Below are positions 1-9,152 of a stretch of 64,000 bases of DNA, in pieces. How positions within the stretch are numbered: position 1 is the first letter of the stretch; each line of letters starts with the position of its first letter. The stretch comes from Betaproteobacteria bacterium (GTDB lineage Bacteria; Pseudomonadota; Gammaproteobacteria; Burkholderiales; Casimicrobiaceae): the NCBI GenBank assembly GCA_027492485.1, contig JAPUER010000060.1, positions 62,001 to 126,000 on the forward strand, written 5' to 3'. The notes under the pieces are model-generated. The model ran no database searches. It saw only the letters and a list, made by a program, of their open reading frames with translations, and was not told where the DNA came from. The position numbers and the translations under genes are program-made.

Positions 1-1116
1 GGCCGTCACCATCAGTTCGTGCCGGCGCGGCACCGCCTGGTCGGCAAGCCGGATTGCCAGCCATGCCGCCGCAAACGGGAGCGCGAGCGCGACGTAATAG
101 TTCGCCTTTGCCGCGGAGAGCGAAAAGAACGCCAGGATGGCGAGCACTGCGATGGCGCAAAAGACAATCGCGCCATCGCTATTGGCCAAGCGTGCGGAAG
201 TTCGGCGCAGCGCTCCGGGAACAAATACGATCCACGGGAAGAACAGTAGCAGCACCCGCGGCAAATAGTAGAGCGGCGATCCGCTGTACGTATCCTGTGG
301 AATTCGTTGCCCGAGGAAGCGCAGGACGTGTTCGTTCCAGAAGTAGGTCCACGCGAAGTCAGGGTACGCCGTGGCGGCCGCGACATGCCAGGGCACGGCG
401 ATGGCCGCGAAGACGATCCACGGCAGCGGCCGCAGCAGAAATCGCACTGTCATGCGCCCGTCGGCCCGCCAGCGCAGGACAACAAAGGCGCTCCAGATGG
501 CGACGAATAGCAGCGGCGCCAGCAAGCCTTTGGTCAATGCGGCGAACGCCAGCGCCGCCAGTGCCAGCATCATCCGGGCTTGGCTTTGCCGCCGCCAGGC
601 GTCGAAACTGCCCAATAACGCGGCAGCAAACAACAGGTTCAGCAGGGCATCGGGCATCACCGAGCGGGCCAGCATCACGCTGCCCGCCGACGACGCAAGA
701 ATCAACGCGCCCAGGCGCGCGGCCGTTTGGCCCGCGACACCCAGCAAGAAGCGATACACGAGCAGCAGGAGCGCACTGGTCGAGACCGCGCTGACCAGCC
801 GCGCGCTCCACTCGTTGGCGCCGAACAACGAGAACGCGAGGGCGAGCACGTGATAGAAAAACGGCGGTTTTTCCGGATAGGGCACGCCATTGAGATGCGG
901 CATCAGCCACTGGCCGTTCGCCAGCATGTCCTCCGCCACCGTCGCGTAGAGCCCTTCGTTATTGTTGCCGAGCCCATAGCTGCCGAGCCCGAGCCAGAGC
1001 AGGAAGAGGGCGACGACAGCAACGCTGCTGGTGCTCAGCGCGCGGCTGCGCCGCAGTTCGCCGCGCCGAGTGTCGGTGTTGCCAGCGGATGCCGGCGCCG
1101 GAAGTGCAATGCGCAT
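1..1116 (-). CDS. ArnT/PMT-like membrane glycosyltransferase (partial, C-terminus beyond window)
   Basis: The first 372 residues are visible; the gene runs off the left edge. The hydrophobic, multi-helix layout (first helix about residues 31-48) and the motifs NEGLYA (53-58) and PEKPPFFYH (81-89) match the ArnT/PMT superfamily. Those enzymes move sugar from a polyprenyl-phosphate donor to lipid A or protein on the periplasmic face of the inner membrane. The acidic loop DEGRYA typical of the family is NEGLYA here. The ATG overlaps the stop of the upstream RND pump gene as TGATG, so the two are probably translationally coupled. Acceptor and donor sugar cannot be read from the sequence. Family assignment is fairly sure, specificity is not. 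Confidence 0.8.
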   Translation of the reverse strand, partial: MRIALPAPASAGNTDTRRGELRRSRALSTSSVAVVALFLLWLGLGSYGLGNNNEGLYATVAEDMLANGQWLMPHLNGVPYPEKPPFFYHVLALAFSLFGANEWSARLVSAVSTSALLLLVYRFLLGVAGQTAARLGALILASSAGSVMLARSVMPDALLNLLFAAALLGSFDAWRRQSQARMMLALAALAFAALTKGLLAPLLFVAIWSAFVVLRWRADGRMTVRFLLRPLPWIVFAAIAVPWHVAAATAYPDFAWTYFWNEHVLRFLGQRIPQDTYSGSPLYYLPRVLLLFFPWIVFVPGALRRTSARLANSDGAIVFCAIAVLAILAFFSLSAAKANYYVALALPFAAAWLAIRLADQAVPRRHELMVTA

Positions 1117-4100
1117 CAGTGCACGGCACCCGATGCGGTGACGGGGCGCGGCGCGCCGGCCGACTTGTTCGGCGTAAACCAGGCGACATAGAGCGCCGGC
1201 AGCACCACGAGCGTCAGCAGGGTCGCGGTAAACAGGCCGCCGATGACCACGATCGCCAGCGGACGCTGCGTTTCGGCGCCGATGTCATGTGAAAGTGCCA
1301 TCGGCAGCAAGCCCAGGGCCGCCAGCATGGCCGTCATCAGCACGGTACGCAAACGCGCCATCGAGCCGTTGCGAACGGCGTCGGCGACCGACATGCCGCT
1401 CGCTTCAAACTGCTGAAAGACGGACAGCATCACGACGCCGTTCAGCACTGCCTGACCTGATAACGCAATGAAGCCGATGGCAGCGGACACCGACAGCGGA
1501 ATCGAGAATATCCATAGCGCGACGAAACCACCGACCAGCGCCAGCGGCACATTGAGCAAAATCAGCGTGGCGCGCTTGAACGAGCCGAAGGCGTCGAACA
1601 GCAGCACGAAGATCAGCAGCAACGAGATCGGCACCACCACTGCCAGGCGTTTCATTGCACGTTCCTGGTTTTCGAATTCGCCCGACCAGCCGACGCTCTG
1701 ACCGGGCAGGAGCTTGACGTTTTTGTCGACGCGGGCCTGCATGTCGGCAACCACCGAGCCCATGTCGCGGCCTTTGATGAAGATGCCGATCGCCATGGTG
1801 CGCCTGCCGGCCTCGCGGGCAATGTCCATGGCGCCGGTCGATTCGCGGATGTTGGCCACCGCACCAAGCGCGACGTAACCGCCATCGGGCGTGGCGATCG
1901 GCACCGTCGCCAGATTGGACATGGCGCGTCGTTCTTCCGGCAGGCGGACGGCCACGGCGAACTTGCGCTCGCCCTCCCACAACTGGGTCGCCGCCTTGCC
2001 GGCCAGCGCCGCCTCGATGACATCCTGCACGTCGCCGACATTGAGCCCGGCACGTGCGGCGCGACCGCGATCGATCTCGATCAGCAGGTGCGGGACATCG
2101 CCAAGGCGGTCGATTTCCGCGCGGTATACACCCTGTACCTGGCGGATTTCGCGCTCGATGGCCTGCGCGGTCTTTTTCAGTTCCAGCAGATCGTCGCCGG
2201 CAATCTTGATCACGATCTGGCCGTCGATCTGCGAGATCGACTCCAGCACGTTGTCGCGAATCGGCTGCGAGAAGCTCGGCTCCATGCTCGGAATCGCCGA
2301 TACCGCGCGATCCATTTCGTCGATGATTTTTTCCTTGGTCATGCCGGGGCGCCATTGCTCCGGCGGCTTCAGGTCGACGAAGATTTCCGCCATGCTGATC
2401 GTTTTCGGATCGGTGCCGTCTTCGGGTTGCCCGGCTTTGGACACGGCGGTCGTGACCTCGGGCACGCTGCGCAGCGCCTTGCGCGCAGTGGCCAGCACCC
2501 GCGATGCCTCCTGGGTCGACACGCTGGACGGTAATCGCAGATTGACCCAGATCGTGCCTTCATTCAGCTCCGGCAGGAATTCCGAGCCGAGGCGGCTGGC
2601 AACCAGCAGCGACAGGGCAAACGCGGCGACGCCGATGGCCAGCACCTTCAGGCGATTACCCAGCGCCCAGTCCAGTACCGGCCGATAGACACGTTTGCTG
2701 AATGCGACGATCCAGTTGTCGTGATGCGGCACTTTCTTGCGCAGCGTCCAACTGGCCAGCAGCGGCACCAGGGTCAGCGAAAAGATCAGCGAGCCGACCA
2801 GCGCGGTCGTCACCGACAATGCCATCGGCTGGAATATCCGTCCCTCGTGGCGTTGCAGGGCGAAGATCGGAATGTGCGCCGCGATGATGATGAGCATCGA
2901 AAACAGGGTCGGTCGGCCGACCTCGTTGGCGGCATCCGCGATCACCTGCCGTCGTTCGTCGTTGGACAGCGTTTCCGGCTGTTGCGAGAGACGGGCGAGG
3001 ATGTTCTCGATGACGATGACCGCACCGTCGACGATGATGCCGAAATCCATCGCCCCCAGCGACAGCAGATTGGCCGGGACGCCCATGATCTTGAGGCCCA
3101 GGAAGGTCGACAGCAGCGCCAGCGGAATGACGACCACCACCGCCAGACTGGCCCGGATGTTCGACAGGAACAGGTAGAGCACGATCGACACCAGCACGGC
3201 GCCTTCGACCAGATTGCGGAAGACGGTCGACAACGTCTTGCCCATCAGCCAGGTGCGGTCATAGTAGGGCTCGATTTTCATGCCGGGCGGCAAACCCTTT
3301 TCGTTCAGCGCGGCGATCTTTTGCTTGACGCCCTTGAGCACCTCGCTGGGGTTCTCTCCTTTGCGCATGACCACGATGCCGGTCACGATGTCGTCGTCGC
3401 CGTCCTGACCGACGACGCCGAGGCGGGGCACCGCGCCGACTTTGACCTGCGCCACGTCGCGAATCAGGATTGGCGTGCCACCGCGCGAGGTCAGCACGAT
3501 GCGGCCGATGTCGTCGGCGGACGCCAGCAGACCGATGCCGCGGATGGCGTATTGCTGCGCACCCTGTGCGACGTAGCTGCCGCCGGCGTTCGAGTTGCCG
3601 CGGCCCAGCGCATCGAGCAGGTTCTGGAAGGTCAGTTTGTAGGCGCGAAGTTTGTCGAGATCGGGCTGTACCTCGTATTGCTTGATGACGCCTCCCATCG
3701 CAACAACGTCGGCGACGCCCGGCACCTGACGCAGCGTGCGTTCGACGACCCAGTCTTCCACGGTGCGCACATCGGTGGCCGAATAGCCGTCGCCGCGCAG
3801 GCGGTAGCGCATCACTTCGCCCACCGGGGTCGAGTTGGGCGCGATGCTGGCCTCGACGCCCGGCGGCAGGTCGACGCCACGCAGACGTTCGTTCACCTGT
3901 TGCCGCGCGGTCATCACTTCGGCCTTGTCGTCATAAGTGATGACGGTGTAGGACAGGCCGAACTGCGTGTGCGAAAACACGCGCAGCGCATTCGGCAGGC
4001 CCGACACCGCGACTTCGATCGGCAGCGTGACCTGTTTTTCGACTTCCTCGGCGGCACGGCCGGGATAAAGCGCGATGATGGTGACCTGGGTATCGGTCAC

Positions 4101-4220
4101 ATCGGGAAATGCCTCGACCGAGAGATTTTTGAACGCGGTCACACCGGCGAGGATGAAGAGGAGCGTGCCGAGCACCACAAACAAGGGCTGCGTCAGCGCA
4201 TAGCCGATCAGACGCTTCAT
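1116..4220 (-). CDS. czcA: CzcA-type heavy-metal efflux RND pump
   Basis: A 1034-residue inner-membrane proton/metal antiporter of the HME-RND family. It is the energised part of a tripartite envelope pump exporting metal cations. The N-terminal helix is followed by AFPDVTDTQV (37-46). The proton-relay helix reads MDFGIIVDGAVIVIEN with D392, D398 and E405, the arrangement of divalent-cation pumps (CzcA/CnrA/NccA) and not the AIGAMVDA form of CusA. Length is usual (about 1030-1070). The start ATG overlaps the stop of the adaptor gene (ATGA), and its own stop overlaps the glycosyltransferase start. Metal specificity (Zn, Co, Cd, Ni) is inferred only from the helix motif. Confidence 0.93.
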   Translation of the reverse strand: MKRLIGYALTQPLFVVLGTLLFILAGVTAFKNLSVEAFPDVTDTQVTIIALYPGRAAEEVEKQVTLPIEVAVSGLPNALRVFSHTQFGLSYTVITYDDKAEVMTARQQVNERLRGVDLPPGVEASIAPNSTPVGEVMRYRLRGDGYSATDVRTVEDWVVERTLRQVPGVADVVAMGGVIKQYEVQPDLDKLRAYKLTFQNLLDALGRGNSNAGGSYVAQGAQQYAIRGIGLLASADDIGRIVLTSRGGTPILIRDVAQVKVGAVPRLGVVGQDGDDDIVTGIVVMRKGENPSEVLKGVKQKIAALNEKGLPPGMKIEPYYDRTWLMGKTLSTVFRNLVEGAVLVSIVLYLFLSNIRASLAVVVVIPLALLSTFLGLKIMGVPANLLSLGAMDFGIIVDGAVIVIENILARLSQQPETLSNDERRQVIADAANEVGRPTLFSMLIIIAAHIPIFALQRHEGRIFQPMALSVTTALVGSLIFSLTLVPLLASWTLRKKVPHHDNWIVAFSKRVYRPVLDWALGNRLKVLAIGVAAFALSLLVASRLGSEFLPELNEGTIWVNLRLPSSVSTQEASRVLATARKALRSVPEVTTAVSKAGQPEDGTDPKTISMAEIFVDLKPPEQWRPGMTKEKIIDEMDRAVSAIPSMEPSFSQPIRDNVLESISQIDGQIVIKIAGDDLLELKKTAQAIEREIRQVQGVYRAEIDRLGDVPHLLIEIDRGRAARAGLNVGDVQDVIEAALAGKAATQLWEGERKFAVAVRLPEERRAMSNLATVPIATPDGGYVALGAVANIRESTGAMDIAREAGRRTMAIGIFIKGRDMGSVVADMQARVDKNVKLLPGQSVGWSGEFENQERAMKRLAVVVPISLLLIFVLLFDAFGSFKRATLILLNVPLALVGGFVALWIFSIPLSVSAAIGFIALSGQAVLNGVVMLSVFQQFEASGMSVADAVRNGSMARLRTVLMTAMLAALGLLPMALSHDIGAETQRPLAIVVIGGLFTATLLTLVVLPALYVAWFTPNKSAGAPRPVTASGAVH

Positions 4221-5479
4221 GGTTTCTTGCCGCCGTCCTTCTTGTCGGTGGCGGTGACCGCCGCGCTCTTGCCGGCGGCACCGGTGGCGGCCGGCGCCTT
4301 GTCCGGGGCCACCGTCTCGTCGCCTTCAGGCTTGTCCTGCGACAGCGCGAACTGCCGCGCCAGCAGTAACGTGTTCTCGGCGACCACCTTGTCGCCCACT
4401 TCCAGGCCGCGCGCAACGACCGCCTGCTTGCTGTCCTGCCACGACAGTCTCACCTCGTGCGGTTCAAACGAACCGGGACCGGTCTGCACGAACACGACGT
4501 GCTGGCCGTTGCGCAGCACGATGGCGCTGCTCGGCAGCACCAGGCCGCCGCCGAGGTGGCGTTCAAGCCGCGCGTTGGCCAGCATCTCGGCCTTGAGCCG
4601 GCGATCCGGGTTGGCAATTTCGCCGCGGATCTTGATGGTGCGGGTGGCGGAGTCGATGGCGTCGGCCTGCGCCACCACTTTGCCGGTGAATTTTTCGTTG
4701 CCCAGCGAGGGCACCACCAGATCGAAGTTGGCGCCGGTCTTCAGGCTGGCGAGGTCCGCTTCCCGGGCATCGATCTGGACCCATAACGACGTCGGATCCG
4801 ACACCACGAACAGTGCCGGCACGCCGACACCGGATTGATCGGGCCGCAACTCCTGCCCAGGGTTGAGGTTGCGTTCCACCACCACTCCGTTGATGCCGGC
4901 GGTGATGGCCAGTTGCTGGTTGACGCCGGTGCCGCCGCCGTACAGACGCGTGCGCGCCTCGGCACGGGCGGTCTCGGCTTGGGCGCGGGCGAGGTCGGCC
5001 TCGGCCTGATCGTATTCCTTGCGTGCCAGCACGCCGGCATCGAGCAGTTCCTTTTGCCGTTTCAGCGTCTTGCTGGCCAGTTGCACGTCGACGCCGGCGC
5101 GCGCTGCATCGGCCTGGGCCTGACCGAGATCCGGGGACGCCAGCGTGGCCAAAACGGCGCCCGGCCTGACGGCCTGCCCGACGTCGGCGCGGATCGCAGT
5201 GACGCGACCGGCCAGCGGCGCATAGATGCGCTGCGTGCGGGCCTCGTTCCAGATCAGACGGGCCGGCAATTCGATGGCAACGGCGGTCGACGGTCGCACC
5301 TCGACGGCCTTGAGCAGGGCAAGCTGTGGGTGTCCGCTCGGATAGCGCAGCTCGGTGCCCTGAATGACCGCCGAGGCGGGTTCCGGCGGCGCCGGGGCTG
5401 GCGCCTCCGAGCAGGCGGCGAGCAGCGTCGCGGCGACGACGCCGAGAACGGGAGTAGGGCGGACGCAGAACATATTCAT
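4217..5479 (-). CDS. RND efflux periplasmic adaptor lipoprotein (CzcB/CusB-like)
   Basis: Membrane-fusion protein linking the RND pump to its outer membrane channel. From the chosen ATG (MNMFCVRP) it has about 420 residues. A lipoprotein signal ends in LAAC, so it is probably anchored by an acylated Cys. A beta-barrel/lipoyl segment (around APLAGRVTAIRADVGQAVRPG), a long Ala/Glu-rich alpha hairpin and a second lipoyl half (GINGVVVERNLNPGQ) follow in the usual order. The C-terminus is rich in Lys/Ala/Gly. The open frame extends upstream to 5650, but that part overlaps the TolC-like gene out of frame, so the lipoprotein start is preferred. There is no strong Shine-Dalgarno. A 4-base overlap with czcA indicates coupling. 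Confidence 0.9.
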   Translation of the reverse strand: MNMFCVRPTPVLGVVAATLLAACSEAPAPAPPEPASAVIQGTELRYPSGHPQLALLKAVEVRPSTAVAIELPARLIWNEARTQRIYAPLAGRVTAIRADVGQAVRPGAVLATLASPDLGQAQADAARAGVDVQLASKTLKRQKELLDAGVLARKEYDQAEADLARAQAETARAEARTRLYGGGTGVNQQLAITAGINGVVVERNLNPGQELRPDQSGVGVPALFVVSDPTSLWVQIDAREADLASLKTGANFDLVVPSLGNEKFTGKVVAQADAIDSATRTIKIRGEIANPDRRLKAEMLANARLERHLGGGLVLPSSAIVLRNGQHVVFVQTGPGSFEPHEVRLSWQDSKQAVVARGLEVGDKVVAENTLLLARQFALSQDKPEGDETVAPDKAPAATGAAGKSAAVTATDKKDGGKKP

Positions 5480-5558
5480 CGGCAGCGGGATCGGTGTAAA
5501 TGAGGCGAATACAGGGCTTCGGTGGCGGCCGCAACGGCGAGCGGGCTCGACGTCGGGC

Positions 5559-6854
5559 TCAACGCTCGCCCGCCAGCAGCAACTCGGGGCGGGCGCGCAG
5601 CAGCAGCGCGGTCTCCGCCTTGGCGGCATCCAGCTGCGCTGCGAGCGCATCGAGTTGCGTGCTGCGGTGAGTGCGCCGCGCGTCGAGCAGATCGGTCAGT
5701 GCAATGGCGCCGCGCGCAAAGGCGTACTCCGCCTGCCGGAGCACGGTCGACGCCCGCGGCACGATCTGGTCGCGGAATTGCCGCATGCGTTCGCGGTTGC
5801 TGCGGGCTTCGGCGGCAAGCCTCGCCTGCTCGAGCCGGGCATCGCGCAGGGTGCGTTCGGCGACCAGCTCGGCCTGCGACAACTCCGACTGTGCCCGCGC
5901 GATTTCGCCCTGGTAGTGGTAACCGAGCGGCAGCGGAATCTGCACGCGAAACTCGACCAGCCGGTTGGAGACGCCCGGATAGTGATCGAAGGACAGCCCC
6001 CAGGTGGGGTCCAGCTTGCGCAGCGCCAGCGCGCCTTCGACTGACGCGCGCGCCGCCTCGATGCGCGCCTGCGCCGCGCGGACGTCGCCGCGCGTCTGCA
6101 ATTGAGCGGCTGGATCGGCGCTTTCGCTATCGCCGCGCACGTCCGGCACGGCGGGCCAGGTGACGGGTTCATTGCGTGCGGCCAGCAAATCCTGGCGCCG
6201 CAACAACGGGGTGAGCGCGATTTCCGCGCGTTCGAGATCGGTGCTCGCCGATTGCAGATCGGCGGCCACCCGCTCACTGTCGATTTCGACGCGCAACGCA
6301 TCCTGCGCCGACAGATCGCCAGCGTCGCGGCGGCGGTTGGCCGTTTTTGCGGCTTCCTGCGCGACGGCCACAGTGTCGCGCATCAGGCGCACCCGCTCGC
6401 GCGCGCCTAGCCAGTCGAAGTAGGCTGCCTGCGCCGCCAGCATCTGCTGCAGCGCCGTTTCCGCGGTGTCGGCACGCGACGCCGCCAGCGCGCGCGCGGC
6501 GGCCCGCGTGCGGTGCCCGCGCTTGTCGCCGCGCTCCCAGGTCCAGTCGATGCCAAGCGATTTGTCGACGCGTTTGCGCCCCAGGGGATCGCCGGGACCG
6601 AGGCCGTTTTGCAGATCGATCTGCGACAGCTTGCCGGTCAGTTGCGGCAGCGGCGCATGGTCGGCGCTGGTCACGTCGGCTTCGGCGCTGCGTTCGGCCT
6701 GTAGCGACTGGCGCACTTCCAGCCCGGATTTCACGGCACGCAGCACGTCCTGCAGCGTGGGCTCGGCCATCGCCGCAGCGCTGGCAAAGGCAATCAGCAA
6801 CGAGGCCGCGAGCGGCATCGGCTTGGCAAATCGACAGTTTCGTACCGTTAACAT
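5559..6854 (-). CDS. TolC-family outer membrane efflux protein (CzcC-like)
   Basis: Outer membrane channel of the tripartite metal pump and first gene of the operon. A Sec signal peptide (basic start, hydrophobic stretch, AMA-E cleavage) leads into a helical protein of about 430 residues with long Ala/Arg/Glu-rich helices and the duplicated OEP domain layout. The ATG at 6854 is preferred because GGTGAG precedes it; an in-frame GTG at 6866 would add four residues. The adaptor gene follows after about 80 bases. Neighbours place it with the divalent-metal pump, not a drug exporter. Confidence 0.88.
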   Translation of the reverse strand: MLTVRNCRFAKPMPLAASLLIAFASAAAMAEPTLQDVLRAVKSGLEVRQSLQAERSAEADVTSADHAPLPQLTGKLSQIDLQNGLGPGDPLGRKRVDKSLGIDWTWERGDKRGHRTRAAARALAASRADTAETALQQMLAAQAAYFDWLGARERVRLMRDTVAVAQEAAKTANRRRDAGDLSAQDALRVEIDSERVAADLQSASTDLERAEIALTPLLRRQDLLAARNEPVTWPAVPDVRGDSESADPAAQLQTRGDVRAAQARIEAARASVEGALALRKLDPTWGLSFDHYPGVSNRLVEFRVQIPLPLGYHYQGEIARAQSELSQAELVAERTLRDARLEQARLAAEARSNRERMRQFRDQIVPRASTVLRQAEYAFARGAIALTDLLDARRTHRSTQLDALAAQLDAAKAETALLLRARPELLLAGER

Positions 6855-6950
6855 TGTGCTCACCACATCGACGGGTGAATGTCGCGCGGATCGCCTGACC
6901 GATGGCTGACCCTGTGGCTATCCCGTCAACCCGTTTCCCGTTCTTTCCTG

Positions 6951-6995
6951 TTCTTTCTCTTTCCCCTTTCTCTTTCCCCTTTCTTTTTCCCTTTC
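6951..6995. repeat. 45-base pure pyrimidine tract with 13-base tandem units
   Basis: Every base from 6951 to 6995 on the plus strand is C or T. Inside it CTCTTTCCCCTTT occurs twice head to tail (6957-6969, 6970-6982), followed by a 12-base degenerate copy. It lies in the divergent promoter region between the efflux operon (minus) and the response regulator gene (plus). On the minus strand it reads as a GA-rich leader region. Function is unknown. Confidence 0.85.
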
Positions 6996-7034
6996 GACAG
7001 CAAGTGCCCGGACATAAGAAGTTGTGAGTAGGCA

Positions 7035-7709
7035 ATGAGAATCCTGGTAGTCGAGGACGACGCCGTTTTGCGTAGCGTCATGAGCAAGACACTGCACGAG
7101 GCGGGGCATCGGGTGGATGCGGCGCAACGGCTGGCCGAGGCGGAACAGCTCTGGCAGTACCAGCCGTTCGATGCCGTGCTGCTGGACCTGAATTTGCCAG
7201 ATGGCAACGCGCTCGACGGCTTGCGCCGGGCGCGGGCACGCGGCGACCGCACGCCGGTGCTGGTGCTGACCGCGCGCAACCGCACCGACGAGCGTATCGC
7301 CGGTCTCGATGCCGGCGCCGACGACTATCTCGGCAAGCCGTTCGAACTCGCCGAGGTGGAGGCGCGGTTGCGTGCATTGGTACGGCGCTCGCAGGGCGGC
7401 AGCAACGTAGTGGAGGTCGGCCGGCTCCGCTTCGACAGCGTCGCCGCACGCATTTTTCTCGGCGGCCAGGCGTTCGACCTGCCGGCCCGCGAGTACGAAG
7501 TGCTCTGGGAACTGGCCCATCCGCCGGGTCGTGTGGTCAGCAAACGCGCGCTGTCCGACAAGCTCTCCGGGCTCGAAGATGCGCTGGGCGACAATGCGCT
7601 GGAGGCTTTTGTGTCACGGCTGCGCCGCAAGCTGGCGGGCACCGGGGCCACCATCCGCACGCTGCGCGGTCTCGGCTATCTGCTGGAGCGCGACGAGTCG
7701 CCACCGTGA
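7035..7709 (+). CDS. OmpR/PhoB-family response regulator
   Basis: A 224-residue DNA-binding response regulator. The receiver domain (about 1-115) has the acidic pair E7/D8/D9, phospho-acceptor D51 (LLDLNLPDG), T79 and K101 (GKPF). The C-terminal winged helix (about 130-220) ends in RTLRGLGYLL, a typical OmpR-type signature. It is divergent from the metal efflux operon and its stop overlaps the GTG of the histidine kinase by four bases (GTGA). It probably activates the efflux operon across the shared 168-base gap in response to metal. The inference rests on position; no binding site has been proven. Confidence 0.93.
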   Translation: MRILVVEDDAVLRSVMSKTLHEAGHRVDAAQRLAEAEQLWQYQPFDAVLLDLNLPDGNALDGLRRARARGDRTPVLVLTARNRTDERIAGLDAGADDYLGKPFELAEVEARLRALVRRSQGGSNVVEVGRLRFDSVAARIFLGGQAFDLPAREYEVLWELAHPPGRVVSKRALSDKLSGLEDALGDNALEAFVSRLRRKLAGTGATIRTLRGLGYLLERDESPP

Positions 7710-9136
7710 ACGCGCAAGTGGCGTCGGCGCCGACCCTGCGGCAGCGCCTGCTGTCGCACGTGCTGCTACCTGTCTTTGTCGTGTGGTTGACCAGCACGGC
7801 GCTGGTCATCGAGATTGCCTATCTCTATACGCAGCGGGCCTTCGATCGCGCCTTGATCGACGATGCTTATGCGCTGTCGGCACACGTTCGCAAGGAGGGC
7901 GAAGGCCTGACGCTGGAGCTTTCGGCCCGCGAACTCGACTCCGTGCTGTTCGACCAGTCGGAAAACGTCTATTTCGCGATCATCGGCATCGACGGCCGGG
8001 TGCTGGCCAACAACGCGCCGTGGCTGGTGTCGGCGGCGGTGGCGTCGCGACCGGGCGCAGCCATCGACACCGCAATCCCGTATGTGCTGACCGACCGCTT
8101 TCACGAAGGCGAGGCGTTGCGCTCGGTGGAACTGCTGCTTTCCGAAGGGCGGGCCTGGCGGGTCATCCTGGCGCAGACCGTGCGATCGCGAGCCCGTCTG
8201 GTGGAGCAAATGCTGTTTTACGCGGTGGTGCCGGAGGTGCTGCTGTTCACGCTGCTTGGTGTCTGGCTGTGGCGGGCCATCGGCCGCGATCTCGACCCGA
8301 TGAACCGGTTGCGAGGGGCGCTGCAGTCGCGCGACGTCAGCGACCTGTCGCCGATCGCGGTCGACGCCTCGACGCGCGATGTGGCGCAGGTCGCACAGGC
8401 GGTGAACGCGCTGTTCGGCCGCGTCCATGCCGGGGTCAGCGCCCAGCGCGAGTTTGCCGGCAATGTCGCGCACGAACTGCGCAACCCGCTGGCCGGCATT
8501 CGTGCACTGGCCGAGTACGGGCTGCGACACGACGACCCGGCGACCTGGCGTGCTCAGCTCATGGCGATTCTCGATCGCCAGGCCAGCGCCAGCCGCCTGA
8601 TCGATCAGTTGCTGGCACTGGCCTTTGCCGACGAGGCGCGCGACACGCTGGCGCTGACCAGCGTCGACATCGGCGCCGTGGTCGAACGTTGTGTAGTGGC
8701 TGCGTTGCCGCGCGTCGATGCCAGCGGCGGCGAGATCTCGGTGCACGGCCTCGAATCAGGGGTGATGGTGGTGGGCAACGAAGGCTTGCTCACGGCCATG
8801 CTCGGCAATTTGCTCGACAACGCGACGCGCTATGCGCACCCGGCGGACGGGCAGAAACCCGCGATCGCCATCGTCGTCGACCGCGACCCGGCCGCGCCGG
8901 CGCAGGTGACGATCGCCGTCGAGGACAACGGCCCCGGACTCGACACGGCCTTGCTGGACGCGCGGGCACGCTGGTCGCGGGGAACCGGCATCGAAGGCGC
9001 AGCGGGCGGCACTGGCCTCGGGCTGGCCATCGTCGCACGTTACGCCGAACTGCTTGGCAGCTCGCTGACACTGGAAAACCGGCGGCAAGGCGGGCTGCGG
9101 GCGGCGATCCGTCTGCGCTTGGCCGCAGCGCCCTGA
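7706..9136 (+). CDS. Sensor histidine kinase (TctE/QseC-like)
   Basis: A 476-residue inner-membrane sensor kinase. Helix 1 (about 19-40) and helix 2 (about 169-190) flank a periplasmic region resembling the 2CSK N-terminal domain. A HAMP-like linker follows. The H-box is FAGNVAHELRNPL with phospho-acceptor H256. The N-box (GNLLDNATRY, 367-376), G1 (EDNGPGLD, 406-413) and G2 (GGTGLGLAI) are intact. Translation starts at a GTG overlapping the response regulator stop, so the pair is made together. The signal is probably a periplasmic metal, judged by the neighbouring pump. Confidence 0.93.
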   Translation: MNAQVASAPTLRQRLLSHVLLPVFVVWLTSTALVIEIAYLYTQRAFDRALIDDAYALSAHVRKEGEGLTLELSARELDSVLFDQSENVYFAIIGIDGRVLANNAPWLVSAAVASRPGAAIDTAIPYVLTDRFHEGEALRSVELLLSEGRAWRVILAQTVRSRARLVEQMLFYAVVPEVLLFTLLGVWLWRAIGRDLDPMNRLRGALQSRDVSDLSPIAVDASTRDVAQVAQAVNALFGRVHAGVSAQREFAGNVAHELRNPLAGIRALAEYGLRHDDPATWRAQLMAILDRQASASRLIDQLLALAFADEARDTLALTSVDIGAVVERCVVAALPRVDASGGEISVHGLESGVMVVGNEGLLTAMLGNLLDNATRYAHPADGQKPAIAIVVDRDPAAPAQVTIAVEDNGPGLDTALLDARARWSRGTGIEGAAGGTGLGLAIVARYAELLGSSLTLENRRQGGLRAAIRLRLAAAP

Positions 9137-9152
9137 TCGCGCGACTGCGAGG

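Noticed and set aside
2721-4838. A 705-codon open frame on the plus strand opposite the efflux genes
   Set aside because: It is antisense to czcA and the adaptor, His/Gln/Arg-rich and unlike any protein; a typical shadow of GC-rich codon usage.
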